Shown piece by piece: positions 1-13,349 of a stretch of 64,000 nt of DNA (position 1 is its first letter; each line of letters opens with the position of its first letter). The position numbers and the translations under genes are program-made. The notes beneath the pieces are model-generated. The model was not told the origin of the DNA. It saw nothing but the letters and a program-made list of their open reading frames with translations, and made no database searches. The DNA is from Siniperca chuatsi. Its lineage: Eukaryota; Chordata; Actinopteri; Centrarchiformes; Sinipercidae. The stretch is from assembly GCF_020085105.1 (NCBI RefSeq), contig NC_058042.1, forward strand, positions 19,851,001 to 19,915,000, in the 5' to 3' direction.

Positions 1-22
1 GGCATTTTTTAACTTCCCACAG

Positions 23-146
23 GGTAACTGACAAAGCCATAGATTTCTCAAAGGAACCTGCTGCCTATGTGAGGGATGACAGATACATGGTGTTGAGAGA
101 GCGTGTGGAAGGTATTGCTAATAAGCTTTTCCAGATCAATAAATGA
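23..146 (+). CDS. Terminal coding exon of an unidentified gene (partial)
   Basis: A pyrimidine-rich tract ending in CAG at 20-22 looks like a splice acceptor. It is followed by one leftover codon base and 40 open codons ending in TGA at 144-146. The peptide begins VTDKAIDFSKEPAAYVRDD and ends in ANKLFQINK. It is charged and probably helical, with no membrane segment. An AATAAA overlaps the stop codon. I do not recognise the family and assign no function. The upstream exons lie left of the window. The gene would run toward ppfibp2 and end tail to tail with it. It could still be a chance frame, but the acceptor, the clean frame and the protein-like composition argue for a real last exon. Confidence 0.5.
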
Positions 147-3100
147 CTGTATGCTGCAAATTAAACTGTAAATCTCATCAGAGATGGTGAATAATACTTA
201 TGTCAAGCACAAGGTCTAACAAATGTGTTTGTTGCCTCTGGAGATATATTGAAAATCATAACCTCACATTTATTAAAAATGGGCCAGAGCTAAGTATAGT
301 AGTAGATAGTACAAAGGCAGTTAATTCTGACATACAATTGTTTTAGTGTGACAATATACAGTACAGGCTTGTGTTGAGTATCCTTCTCAGGTAGGACTTG
401 ACCAATAAATGAGTAGAGTAGTCATTCTATGTCTTGGGGCAAACTCGATATCAAGGCATGGCGTCTAATAGCTTGTGCATGAAAACCAGATTCTATGGCA
501 AGCAGGAAAGCGTGATGCACAAACAGAGTCTGATTAACCGAGCGTTACCCTCTGTGATATGAGTGGCACTGAGAAAATAGCAAGAGTCCTGTATCAACTT
601 ACATTCAAAGTTGTGTATTAAACTATCAGAACATGTTTTAACAAGGAGAAAACATTAAAATCACTTGGAGGTGCGTGCAGAGTAGGCTGAAGACAGCACT
701 GACATTGTGGTTTTACTTGTTATGTAATGACTTAATTATGGCATGGTGACTGGAAAGGAAACAAAAAGTTTTTTTTGTTCCCACTATATTTTTAGTAATG
801 TAAAGACATATAGCATTCTCTCATTGTGGTACATTAACATGTATGATGATATAGCCTGATGTAATCCATTCTTCACTCTTCCTAGAAATACACATTATTT
901 CCCTTTCAAGGATTTGGTGAAACTGAATCCTTTATTTGGGGAAATTTGGAATGGCAAGCATTATATTAAAAGAAGATCATGTCCTCAAACCAACTACTTC
1001 CAACTACTGGTACTCATAGCTGTCCTACTTGGGAGTATCCCTCTGAGCTGTGGTCATGAGACCTCAGGAGAACATCTCTGCCCTGTGGCTTTGTACTGAC
1101 CACACATGTGAACACGGCCCTGCAGCGACTAGACAGAACTGTGCCTTTTGGCAAAGCTTGACCATGCTCAGTCTGGCGAATAGAGAGGTTAGCGCAATTA
1201 GATGAAGCTTACTATGGCAGTACATATGTCATGTGTTGTCCCACTTTCTTTTTGTGGTGCTTGTGATGAAACTTCTTTTGCCTTTCCGCTCTGCGGTGTA
1301 AGTCCTGGGTCCAGAGGCCAAATCTCTGGTGGGTAGCCATAAGTCACGTCTGGGTTTAGCACATTGCTGAGGCCGGCTGAGGTTTGCTGTGGAACCACAG
1401 CCTAATTCACCCAGCACTGTGAGGAGACGGTCCGTCTACAGCCCAGAGCCATGACCAACCAGTGGCTTTACTGTGGGGCTGTACGCCAGAGATATTATCC
1501 TCTTTCCCTTATTACTGTATCACCCCCCTCCCTTCTTTGGGCTCTTGTCTATTTAATTTTTTTGGTGTTTCATGTCTGTTGAGTTTTGGGGCTTTGCTTA
1601 CATGTGTTTTCTATTGTATTTTCTCAGGTTAATGTGTTATTTAATGTTCTATTTTTAAATGCACTCAAGTACACTACACACAGCACTATCACTTATTAGC
1701 CTACTTGCTAAGTTGTACTTTATCTACCGCTGTAATAAACAAATGTGACAGGGTTTCGCTGCCAAATGACAAATAAGATAAATGTGTGAGTGAACATTTC
1801 ACTCAAGTGCTTTACAATACTTGAATAGATAATCCATTTTCAAGGAGGGAGGAGTGGGTGGGAGAGTTTGGGGTTTACTGTAAACAGCACAATAATCTCC
1901 CCATATCTCCTCCTCGACATGGCACACTTTCTCCCTGCCACTTACTGGAGATGTGTGGATGTGATAACAGCAAGTAAACATACTCTGGCTGCATGTTCCA
2001 GCGCGCGTACACACACACGCTCCTTTCAAATTATTCCCTGGTGCCACCGCAGCTACTTTACAAATAATGGCCCCCATGTGTGTTCAGGGCTCCAAGGCTG
2101 TGTGAGGCAGGGGAACTGGGCTCTGTGCCCAGCCTGAAACCCTGTCAAGATCACTGTAAATTTCTCCTCGTTTTCAGCAGCTGTAATTGAAAGGCCAGAT
2201 GTGCAGGAGACTGAGGACGGAGTCAGATAAACAGCTTGTTACATATTTCTTTTCCATGCATACTATGGTACATGAATATCCGTTCACCACACTCTTTGGT
2301 CAAACATAATTCTTTTCAGTCTAAACCTGAAATTGATAAGCAGTATACACAGTGTAGTCTGCTCTACAATCATACATCAACATCATATTTACATTACATT
2401 GTATCAGTTCATGTCCGAATTAATATCTTTTGTTAAAACAAAACACATGAACTGCCTGTTTTAACTAGTGTTATTGTTTGTTTGTATATGTGCGCATATT
2501 TTATTATGTAGCAGCAAATAAAATAAATTACGAAATAAAACAATACACTGCTTCACACATCTACTGGGATGTAAAGCACACCCTTCTCATTTCATTTTTT
2601 TACAGAAAAGCACAAGCTTTCACTAACACTAACATACCGTCTTGTGTCATAAACATTAGTACAGAGGCTCCATTACTGTGTATGTGACAGTACATTCCCC
2701 TGCCACTAATGGTCCGACTTTCCTAGGCTTGAAAACTCACAGTGGCGCCCAAAGAGACATTGGCAGTGTAAACAGTGGGTTGTACCAGGGAAAATGATGT
2801 TAAATCCTGAAAATCCACGCTAATTGGAAATATAATGGAGAATGAAGGGACACTGCTGGACTAGGTGGGAGGCCTGATGAGTGTGTGTGGACTGGATATG
2901 AGGAGGAATCTCTCATGTGTTTTGGCATGGAGGGGCAGCCTGCTGCTCAGGCCGTGTGTGAAAAGTCACACTTTATAAGGTAGAGTTATAGGAGCAGGAC
3001 ACAGTAGATTGTGGTTCTGAGCAAGTAAATATAGAGGAATATCTTGGCAACAGAAATTACATGATCATGGTCGAAGGACTTCCCATACCTTAATTTTAAT

Positions 3101-4202
3101 TTAAAAGCTGATCAAGAAAATCACTTATTGTCTCAAAATGTCCAATAGAGATTATTATGTATGTAGAGTGTATTCCTAATCACGTCTTTGTGTATGTGTA
3201 TTGAAGCGTGACATATACCAGGCCCAACATGCACATTCTAGTACACCCCCACCTCCTGCTTTTCATTTCATCTCATCCTGTGGTGCTGCCAGTTTCAGCT
3301 CACAGCCTCCACATACACACAAGATTAATGCTGCTTAATTAAGAGTACAAAGTGACTAATTGGGGGTGCATGTCAGAGGTATATGTGTAATTTGCACATC
3401 AGTAATGATAAGTTTAGCGAGATCCTTTGTGTCAAAACATATTTAATTGCAGAAGGGATTTATAGCATTGGTTGATAATGTCAGGGTAATCACAGATGTA
3501 AAGAGACAGATGAAAACACACACACATACACATGCAATGCACGCACATGCATGTGCAGTAAGTATTTTTAAATCAGGTCTATGTCAACCTTTGTGTATCC
3601 AACATAGTCTTACTAAATTTTATGAAATGAGCACAAACTCAGACTAAATCACACATTTTTGTGTGTTGTGGGCATGAATTATATATATGAATCAAGTATT
3701 ATATTCTGCCACCACAAACTGGATTGTGACAATACACAGATTAGACACAACATTTTTCCCAGTTTGTCTCATGAAAAGGTAAGCTCACAGTTAAGTCTAG
3801 TTAAGTTTAGTTTGATGTGTCACATCATGAAACATGAAGCTGTGTGTAAACAACAGTTGAGTTTTAAAAATGTGGTAAAATCGGGTTTTGAGTTTAATGC
3901 AAATGTTCCTGTAATGTCACATTTCATGCACAGAGACCACATTTGAACATGATGATACAAAGCCTGCTTCACAAAGGTTGAGAACACCGTTGTTTATCTG
4001 TAACAGAAAACGGCTGGTGGTCTTGCAGATTTAAATGTAATGGAAAACTTTTACTTATGCAAACAAAATCTATGTGAAAGGAAGACGGATCTAGTCTTTT
4101 TTCTAGTTTTGTGTAAGTGAGTCATTATGATACTGTCAGAAGCAATCAGCTGCAGTTTCTGTTGAAACAGAGAAGCATCATGCAGTCTAAATAAAACCTT
4201 GT

Positions 4203-4208
<6 letters not shown>

Positions 4209-4240
<32 letters not shown>
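4209..4240. repeat. (AC)n microsatellite
   Basis: Uninterrupted AC dinucleotide run of about 16 units. Frames read through it are Thr-His artefacts. Confidence 0.95.
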
Positions 4241-4242
<2 letters not shown>

Positions 4243-5840
4243 AAGCAGTGTTTTTCTGTCCAATGTGGTTATGCTGTACTTGATATATTGTGTACTTGTA
4301 AATGTGTGTGTGTCTGTGTTTGTGTGTGTACGTGCATCCTGTAAAAATGGTTGCTACATTGGCCATGGCCAGACAGTCTGTGACCACACAGAGAGTAGCA
4401 GCAGGAGGTTGACACCTCCCTGGTTTACAGCCTTCTGAGGAGGGAGCCTCATTTTCTTCCGGTGTTGGCTTTTCTGCTTATAGTACGAGCACTAATATTA
4501 GATCAGCTGGGTCTGCTGCTCGATAGAAAATGCTTTATGCTTGTTAAAATAATTGCTCTCAGTTTTCCAACTCATAAAATTGCCTTTGTAATTCGGTGGG
4601 GAATGTATCTTCTGAGACAATCACTCTCATGTCAGAGCAATGGCAACAGTTTTAATTAGTGGCATCGAATTTTCCACAGAAATGAATCCTGGGTGCTGCA
4701 CAGAGCGGTAATTGTTGAGGTAATAGTCTTATTAATTCTGCCACACTTAAGGGGGCAAACAGCAACTCCAAACCTCCTCACACACACCTCTTCAGGGGCA
4801 ATTTCGGCATTGTGACTTAATGGAATTCAAGTCACTGAATACATGGATAATCATTTTTGTACTCTCTTGCTGTAGTTCTCTCTATTGGGCCAGTATGGAA
4901 ACATGCTGTTGGATGCCGGCAGAGACCTACTGTGCTGCTTACAAAGGCCAAGGCTCCGTTAGTCCTCCTGAAGAATTCCACCTAGAATTCCTTTGTGCCA
5001 CGGGGGCTCCTAGCTGTACGCTGGTTGCTACAGAGGGCTTTCACAGGCATGGACCCTACTGGTGTAATCCCATAATCCTACTGCACAGGGGTCTCAGAAC
5101 TGGGGTGGAAAGTGAGGTGGGGTAGTGTTAATTAAGATCTGAAAAGGGGGCAATAATGTTTATGAACAGAGGAGAGAAATTGAAGTAATGGGTGAAACTT
5201 GAGAAAACGAGTACGTTTAAGAGAAAACATGCCAGTGCATGCACACTTTTACTTAAGATCTCATCTACATAGTGTGACTGTATAAAGCTTACTGTAGATG
5301 TAAAACATACAGCTAAATACATAATGATTTACTTATTTTGTTTAGGACAATAGCAATCATGAAATAGTGCTAATAAAGAACATTTAATTTATTGTTAGGG
5401 ATTAAAAAACAAAATTTAATGTTGCAGGCCAACACTCACAATGTCTGTGCTTAATGAAAAGCCTACTCTTCAATACAAATCACCTCATTTACTTCTTCTG
5501 TCCTCTCTTGTTGTGTCTGATTTCATTTCCTTCAGTTGGTCTGCATTATTGCCTCCTCTCCTGTGCTATTGATTTTGGTGAATATGGTTATTACAACATA
5601 AAAACCTCTGAGTCCCCATCTATTCATTGTACTGTAGGAAGCAGGCTGAAAAAAAAGAGTAGTAACCAATCTCATCTCCAATTTACATTCACTTTAGCTG
5701 GAAAACATTTATTTCTGTGTAGACAATCAATATCGCTTACAGAATAATTGGAATGTTATTAATATAGCAATATTCCTGTGTGGATGTATATTATCCTACT
5801 ATGGGTGTGTGGTGCTGGCAAACAGGAAAAAAAGATTATT

Positions 5841-5847
<7 letters not shown>

Positions 5848-5889
<42 letters not shown>

Positions 5890-5906
5890 TATTTATTATA
5901 TGTATG

Positions 5907-5956
<50 letters not shown>

Positions 5957-5960
5957 TATT

Positions 5961-6032
<72 letters not shown>
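5848..6032. repeat. (TA)n microsatellite in three blocks with a repeated spacer
   Basis: Three TA runs (about 5848-5886, 5913-5953 and 5966-6032) are separated by near-identical spacers that start GATTATTTATTATAT. The same GATTATTTATT motif also precedes the first run at about 5834. The layout suggests duplication of a unit of roughly 60-70 bp containing both spacer and run. The 120-codon plus frame covering it (5780-6142) is Tyr-Ile microsatellite translation, not a gene. Confidence 0.95.
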
Positions 6033-6036
<4 letters not shown>

Positions 6037-8462
6037 CATAATTATATTTTTAGAGTTATACATAAAAACATCTTCAAATTCTAAAACATTTGCAGGGCAA
6101 TTATGTTTTTTTTTCAATGTGTTTGTCCTTAAAAGTATATAGGATTTCCTTCAACTCCATATCCAACTGAGAGTGTCTTGGGGCAATTTTGAACCTGGGT
6201 AAACTGTCAAAGGCCTCTGAGGCCAGGCAACAGGAAGCACCTGGGGTTCTCTTGGAGCTGGCAGCAATGCCACAACTCTAATCCAATCACAGAATGACAG
6301 CAGGGTGGCTTCAGCTCTGCCTGATAAATATTGCTCCCGTCAACACTAGACCACAGATCCATAGTTCCCCTGATTTGGTTGTTTGACTGTCTCTCTTGTG
6401 TTTCTCATTGTATCGTATATGTGTCTGTGAATCCATGCGTACACACGGTGAAATTTCACATGCAAGTGTGTATGCTCTCTATAAAGGCTTTATTTACGAA
6501 AGTCAAGCCCACAGTGTTGAGGTTGCTGATCATCAGGTCAACTCTTCGGCTCTGCACACAAGTGACTTGCAAAAAAAGTTATGACCCCAAAGTTATCCCT
6601 TTTCAATAACAATACTCTCTAAGTTTGAATGAAAGTTTATTTTCATTAAAAAATGTAATTCAATACAGTGAATTAGACCACCAAGTTAGCACTGAAGAAA
6701 GATATCTAGCTATTGACAGGACCAAATGACAACAAATTAAAATTCCATTTTCCCAGTTAGGTCATCCCTAGTGGTGCCTAACCATGCCATCAACGTTTGG
6801 TTTCAGCTGAATGACTCTGTGTTTTTTGTTTGTTTGCTTTTTATTTGTTTTTGGTTTTTTTCCAGAGTCCTCCACAGCAACACCCCTGCTGTACCAGCGG
6901 AGGGCTCTCATTGAAATGAATGAGGACGCTGCGAACGAATTGGCTGTTTGAACACGAACTGTGCTAGCCCAGACAAGCAACTGTGCAGATAGAGTAGCAG
7001 GAACGCAGTGTTAGCTTACCTGCTGGTAGCACCAAGTTGATAAAATATTCATTTCAATTTAAAGCTTGGGCAGAAAAAACGTTCAATAAAAATGTAACCT
7101 TAGTGTAGCAATCTACGAAATAAAATGTTTCAAAGCAGGAATTTCATGGATCATTGGTACATTAGACAGCATGGACCTCAGAAGTGAAGGAAACAAGTAG
7201 GATTAGTACCTAACAAGCACTTCTTGGTAGTTTTGTGATTAAAATAAATTATTTTCCCCTTTCAGGTTATTTAAAACAGCTTGTCTCTTAGACTACTCAA
7301 AGCAGCATCTAATGAGACTCTCATAATAAAAGTATCATACAAAGCCAAAGGCCACATGTTCATTTATACTGAAATGCCTCTCTTATCAGAGTACAATGTT
7401 GTAATCACATGACACACACAGTTGACCCGAACAAGACGTTTTTTTACTGACAGATAAAATCTAATTACCTTTCAAAGGTTCCCAAAGCAGCACCAGCAGG
7501 AGGAAACACCCCTGTTACAATTGAGATATGATAGTGTGTTGCTGTCTTCCTGTAGATGGTATGTAGCAGTTTAAGCTTCTGTATAAAGGGACCAGGGGAA
7601 AGGCTGCTGAAGGTTTGGTTTCTCATACACAACATTTACTGTAATCCTGTATTGATATTTAGAATCTCTTTATTTTGAATGATGCCATGTCCAGGCATTT
7701 CCCACCCACACTGGAACATGGGGCCGGCACTTTGAAATTCATACACTTAGGAAAGCCTTTTTGTGGATAGAAGGCTAATATGGACAAAAAAAAATATCAT
7801 CTGCATAATGTGAATGTGGTCTCAAACCTGATAAATGAAAGCCTCACTGAAATAGTTTGGCTCAGGTTTTGCTATAACACTGCCTGAAGAGTCTATGCAG
7901 TAAAAAACTTTGACTCAGCCAGGAACCCTTGTAATTAGGTGTAGTGCTGGATAGGCCTATTGTAATACAAAACTACATGACTACTTATTCTAAAGTCTTG
8001 CAAACCCACAACTAAAAGGATAATAGCTCAGCCTTAGAATGAAACGTAGCTGAGCCACGGAATAAAAGATATTTAGTCCAATTGCTCTGCTGAATACAGA
8101 AACTAATCAAATAGGTGTAAATTAAGAGATTGGTTAATTACACCGACTGTGAGTGCAAACCAGTTAATAAGAGCAAGTTGAAGACTAGATGACTCCCTGG
8201 TGAGCAGGCAGGATTACCTCTGTAATCTCTTCTGTCACATATAGTGATGCCCCAAATCTCCCCTTGCTCTGAGGAGCATTCAACCCGTCAATTGAAATGA
8301 AAGAGGCCTTAACGAACACCTCTCTCCCACTCACGGAGCACTCGGCTGTGTAGCCCCTGCAGATGGTGTGTACACTAAAGCTGGGAGATCAGAGTCCATT
8401 GAGGTGCCGAGTGAGCTTGATTCTCATATTCCTTTAAAGAAAAGGAATGCCCTCTTTTGGCT

Positions 8463-8466
<4 letters not shown>

Positions 8467-8541
<75 letters not shown>

Positions 8542-8549
8542 GTGTCTGC
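8467..8549. repeat. (GT)n microsatellite
   Basis: Long GT run of about 35 pure units with a short imperfect tail, followed by a brief GA run. Frames on both strands here are Val-Cys or Thr-His artefacts. Confidence 0.95.
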
Positions 8550-11500
8550 GTTTGTGTGTGAGAGAGAGATAGCAAGTGCACTCTCATTGAATAGGCGAGT
8601 TCCTCTTCTTTACAACATCAGTCTCAGATGGCTACATTAAAACTATTCTACCACACTGTATGGAGTATGCAAAATGATTTTAATAATTTCACACAAAAAA
8701 ATAAGTAAAATGAAATATTACAGATATGTTAACTGTGAATTGAAGAAATGTAATAGTACCAGCAATATGCTAATATTCCAATCCCCAGTTGGAGTTAAGG
8801 GAGTAAGAGTAGGTGCCCTGTTTCTCTTATGCATTATCATAAATCATAGTAGGCCTATTTAGTCATTCAATACCACACTGTCCCCTAGGACCATAATCTG
8901 TTTACAGGAGCACTGCAGCTTTGCATAGTACTTTCAAATCCATACCAAATGCATTTTTAATTGGTAAATAAATGCAAAATGCATGCTAACAGGCAATTGT
9001 AGCAGTGTTCCTGAATGCTTAAATATGGTTCTAAGCATGATGTTCACATTATGGATTTTGCATCACCATGTGTTTCCAAGGTGATTTATAATCAGCCAAG
9101 CATCCAGTCTCTGTAGTATCATAATGGAAGGTCCTAAACCAAGCTATGACTTCATCACATTTCAACATGAATACTGAAGATTTCACAGTCTCTGAAGAAG
9201 AACCCTCATAAATTGTGTGTAAGAATATATACCCAACTCACTATATTTCTTTTTTTTTTTTACCACAAACAAGCCCTAACTTGTTCTGTACAATCACCTA
9301 GTCATAGCTTTTTTTTCTCTCTGCTACACTTTAAGGTGGTTACAACTTGAACTATTGAAAAATATGAGCGTTTCTGTTTCATAACTAAATGTTTTCATAT
9401 TTAAATGAAAGGAATTCACTAATTCAGTTAGAACTGAAAAACCCAACACCCGTATAATTTTGTATGTTACCTTACCTGTTACAAATAACATCATACATTC
9501 ATAACAAACTGAATTGCTTTTCTGTTCTTTTTCTGTTTAGGAACAGATCTGTCATTCAATTTTTTTCTGCAGTGCACTTGGTTAATTATTTTTTAGCAGA
9601 ACCAAGAGCATGCTGTAAAATGTGACTGTTGTTCCAGAGCCACCCAGAGATCAAAGGTCAAGGCATAACACCATGTGCTGGAGTACATGATTCTGTCACA
9701 GATTAGGGCTTAAAGAGCATAAACATCTGTTTGATTACACAACAGTTATCACATATGATGGTTAGATGATATTTAGGGAATAAATTCCTTTCTCAAATTA
9801 ATTTCTCTCTCTATTACATTTTCACTTACTGACTTTAGCAATGTTATCCTTTAAATTGCTGCTAATTAAATATCTGCTCTATTCTCCTGAACATTACCTA
9901 CTTACAGTATTTAGTAAACAATGTGACATTTTAACTGTGAATATCTTCTTTTCTATTTAATTCTTTTCGATTCTGTTTGTTAAAAATGAATGCAAAAAAG
10001 GTACAGTACTGGCTATTCAAGCTAGAGTGATCTTTATTTGGCCAGTTTTAAAGTGACAGCTTCATTTATGAATATAATGACTTTACAGCAATCGGTTTCT
10101 ATTATTGCACCATAATACCATCCTGTCAATAATCCTAGCAGTACTTCAAGAGGATAGTTTCTGTAAATTAGGTCCAAAGTTGAAACATTCCTTTTTATTA
10201 CTTTAATTGGGGGAAATGAAGATAGACATTTATAGCAATGCAGGAACACGCTGCAGTTACCCTAACTTTATAGTTTAATAGCTAGTTTTGTTTTATATTA
10301 AGTGACACTTATCAGGTTTACAATGAAAAGCATGTTGTAAAAGTAAATTGGTATGAAACTTTGAGGAACATTTGATATTAAGCTTGCATGCATCACTCTG
10401 TAGCTCGAGAGAATACATATTTGACAAGAAACAAAAGGAAAACGTTAATTTTTGCCCTCAAATTTTCAACCATTGAAAAGCAGAAATGCCAGTACGTGGT
10501 TTACTAAAGTATGTTTTAGAATATATAGAATCTCCAAAGGAAAAAAAGTTTTTTACCAAATATTTTGTGGTAGGTTTGTGTCAGTATGAGTTTGGTTTGT
10601 GGATTTGGTGCAGTTTTGTTTTGTTTTTTTAAATCAATGCGTGTTAAAAAATTAGGTTCTACAAACAGCCTACTTAGACATAGTGCATGCAGATACCATA
10701 TACTAAACATATTTCATACATAATCATATTGTACAGAGAAGAAATCATAGTTTTATCATATGTATAATGAGAGTGAGCCTCCTTTGAATCTATCCAAGAA
10801 ATGCTTTAGGAAGGAAGGAGGTGGAGGTATGCCATTTGTACACACACGGGCAGTAAATCAATACTGCCAAAGATTTAAGATACTGTCCTTATCATGCTTT
10901 TATCAGATCCTTATCAAAATATGAGCTCCTACAGCATCATGGGTGATCAATGAACATTCCTACTGCTACTGAAACAAACACAAGGGCATCCTGTGGTCTA
11001 TATGTTCTTATCTAAACAAGTAATCATGGTCATCATCCATTATTTCATCAGTCGTCAAAATCAAATGCTTTCTTTAAATCTGCTTCACCTCAGTGATTGG
11101 ATAGTAAAGCTTTTCCAAAAAAAAGAACACAGGAATCATGTGATTCAACACCACTCTTATATGCTGATAAAAATATGCAGGACTACTATAGAGAATGCTG
11201 CTATAGTATGTATGACTGTGTGACAGTATTCTACCAAGAGGCTATCTGTGTCTTCTCTAAAGCTGTGTAAAGCTGGTGTCAAACATGAGATGCTGGTAAA
11301 TGATCAACCACAGGGATATGACAGTATGGTTAACCTGGTAATAACCCAGGAGGGAAAAAAAGTACACCAAATGATATTTTTTAAGTATACTTAGGAAGTA
11401 CTGTATTCAGAAGTGGTATATTGGCATTTTCTTAAACTAAAACCCTGTATGTTATACTATACTAGTGAGTTCCATACATATCTATATTTCTCACCACAAC

Positions 11501-11575
11501 TCAGATGTTCAACACTACTACTTATTACAGATATAACTGCCAGAGCTCCAAAGTCACATTAACCAATGAAGAGCA

Positions 11576-11641
<66 letters not shown>

Positions 11642-13095
11642 TGGCAGAAAGGTTGGTAGACAGCTTACACAGACCCAACAGCATATCACCTCGTCTGTCA
11701 ATCAAGCCACAGGGGAGGTGAAGGGTAAGGAGGAGACAGGCACGCTGGCTAATCATTTTGTAATCAGGCGTCAAAACAAAACAAAAAAATGTTTATCTGA
11801 TCAGTGCAGGCGGCTGCCAGAGTTGACATGGATGTTTTTTCCTCCTGTGTCATCATGTCAGGGCTAATGGACAGTGTAAGGAGGGGGGTTAATTACTTTT
11901 GACGACGCTCCCCGCTAATTTCCCATTTATATGGTGTCCCTTTTCTCTTCTGCCATCGGCCAGACAGGCAAACTGCTTAGCTGCTGTTTGCATCAGAGCC
12001 ATCAGAATATCTACACCATGTCTGTGCATATCAAAACATTATGGACACTATTGTCTCCTTTCTTAATTGTTTTCAAAGCTTTCAGGGTAAGGTATGGGAG
12101 GCAGGATTGTTCCAGTGGACAAATAAAACCATTTCAACAAACACATTCACATTCACACACATAACATGGAAATGCATTCTTTTTCATGTGACTTGGTCTT
12201 TAAGGTCTTCAGACCTTGGGTGTGTCTTGTTGTAGGTTTTGCCCAAGTTTTAGTTGAATTTCTATTATTTATTTATTAGATTTTTTTGTGGCCCAGTTGC
12301 TCTTAGTCCACACCCAGCTCTTGTGATTTTGTCTCAATTACAGAAAACAACCAGGTGTAAATAAAATATTAGAAGGTACCAAGATGGTTCCGCAAGAAAG
12401 ACACAAAAATCAAATATATCTTCCAGTCTTTTGCCATTTATGGACATGGTAATTTTCCATGGTGTTTCCCATGGTAAGCAATCATTAGTATCAAAGCCGT
12501 GTTGAGCACATTCGTCTGCTCACTACAGTACTTTTAGCAGGAAGACTTAAAGTCTCTCTCTTTCTCATGCACACCCAACAATTGTAAACACTCAGGGTCA
12601 CAAAGTCTAAAGCATTACTTCTCAAAAAGCAAAAGTTAATAGTTAAAAATTATTTTTGGCCATGGATTCCTTCCAAGCGTGACCAACACAGTAACACTGG
12701 TCTTCAGTTGTGACACCAGCTGTCTCACACCTAAGAAAAGCTCTTTGATTGGCAGACAGGCATTGGAGAGGTTGTTACTCTGTAGAGAGGAGAACTTTCT
12801 TTCACTGTGTGTGAGTGACACTTTGTCATCTGGGACACAGTCACAATCTCTGTCATTTTTCTTTGCTTCAGCTGTACTCATGTTGACGTCATCTTGAAAG
12901 GCCCATGCCACCAATTTCCATTTCATGTAATCCACAACTTTTTCTTACCCCAGCCCCTTACTTCCCTAGTTATTCCTCACTTTGTCCTCAGCCTGACCTT
13001 TCTTAGCCCTCTAGTTAGAAAGATGCACAAGCTAACTGATAATTGGAAATATAAAAAAGGGATGGTATAGGGTCATATGTACATGTATTCTTACT
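8550..13095. other. Intergenic DNA, no gene seen
   Basis: AT-rich, with one TG microsatellite (11584-11638). The segment at about 11690-11930 is less AT-rich and contains several homeodomain-like TAAT sites. I see no coding exon with plausible splice sites. Confidence 0.45.
11584..11638. repeat. (TG)n microsatellite
   Basis: Pure TG run of about 27 units. The overlapping 120-codon plus frame and 71-codon minus frame are products of the repeat. Confidence 0.95.
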
Positions 13096-13100
13096 CGAAT

Positions 13101-13345
13101 GCTCAGCGGGTAGTGCGGGTTATCCATTAATCACAGGCTTGGTGGTTCAATCCCCAAATTCTACTGTCCACATATCAAAGCGTCCTTACGCAAGACAGTG
13201 AATTGCAAATTGCTCCTGATAGGCCTTGCATGGGAGCTCGCTGCCATTGGTGTGTGTGTGAATGGGTGAATGAGAGGCAAATTGCTCCTTGGAAAAAAGT
13301 GCTACATACTGTATATTCAGTTTAAATATGAATAATCTGTAAATA
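13101..13345 (+). mobile_element. tRNA-derived SINE (degenerate)
   Basis: A head with a box-A-like AGCGGGTAGTGCGG (13105 on) and a box-B-like GGTTCAATCCCC (13144 on) resembles an RNA polymerase III promoter of tRNA origin. It is followed by a body containing GTGTGTGAATGGGTGAATGAG, which I associate with a common teleost SINE family. The 5' head appears diverged and no target duplication was established. This is not a functional tRNA gene, because no cloverleaf with an acceptor stem can be drawn. Family naming rests on recall. Confidence 0.6.
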
Positions 13346-13349
13346 AATG

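Larger units (their letters stand above)
147..8460. other. Intergenic DNA without a recognisable gene
   Basis: AT-rich DNA with short random frames only. It holds an AC microsatellite (4209-4240) and a TA-rich block (5848-6032). The rest is unassigned. A stretch around 4480-4740 has the even composition often seen in conserved noncoding DNA, but this cannot be tested here. Confidence 0.5.

Noticed and set aside
4820..5125. 101-codon plus frame with a hydrophobic start resembling a signal peptide
   Set aside because: No homology recognised, no splice or promoter context, composition like surrounding noncoding DNA.
5780..6142. 120-codon plus frame rich in Tyr-Ile
   Set aside because: Direct translation of the TA microsatellite.
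6862..6950. Exon-like stretch after a T-rich acceptor on the plus strand
   Set aside because: A short open frame to a stop follows the AG, but the sequence resembles a dispersed fish repeat and no partner exon is nearby.
13101..13160. tRNA-like box A and box B sequences (also at 51985 and 53284)
   Set aside because: Parts of SINEs; no complete cloverleaf or acceptor stem, so no tRNA genes are called.
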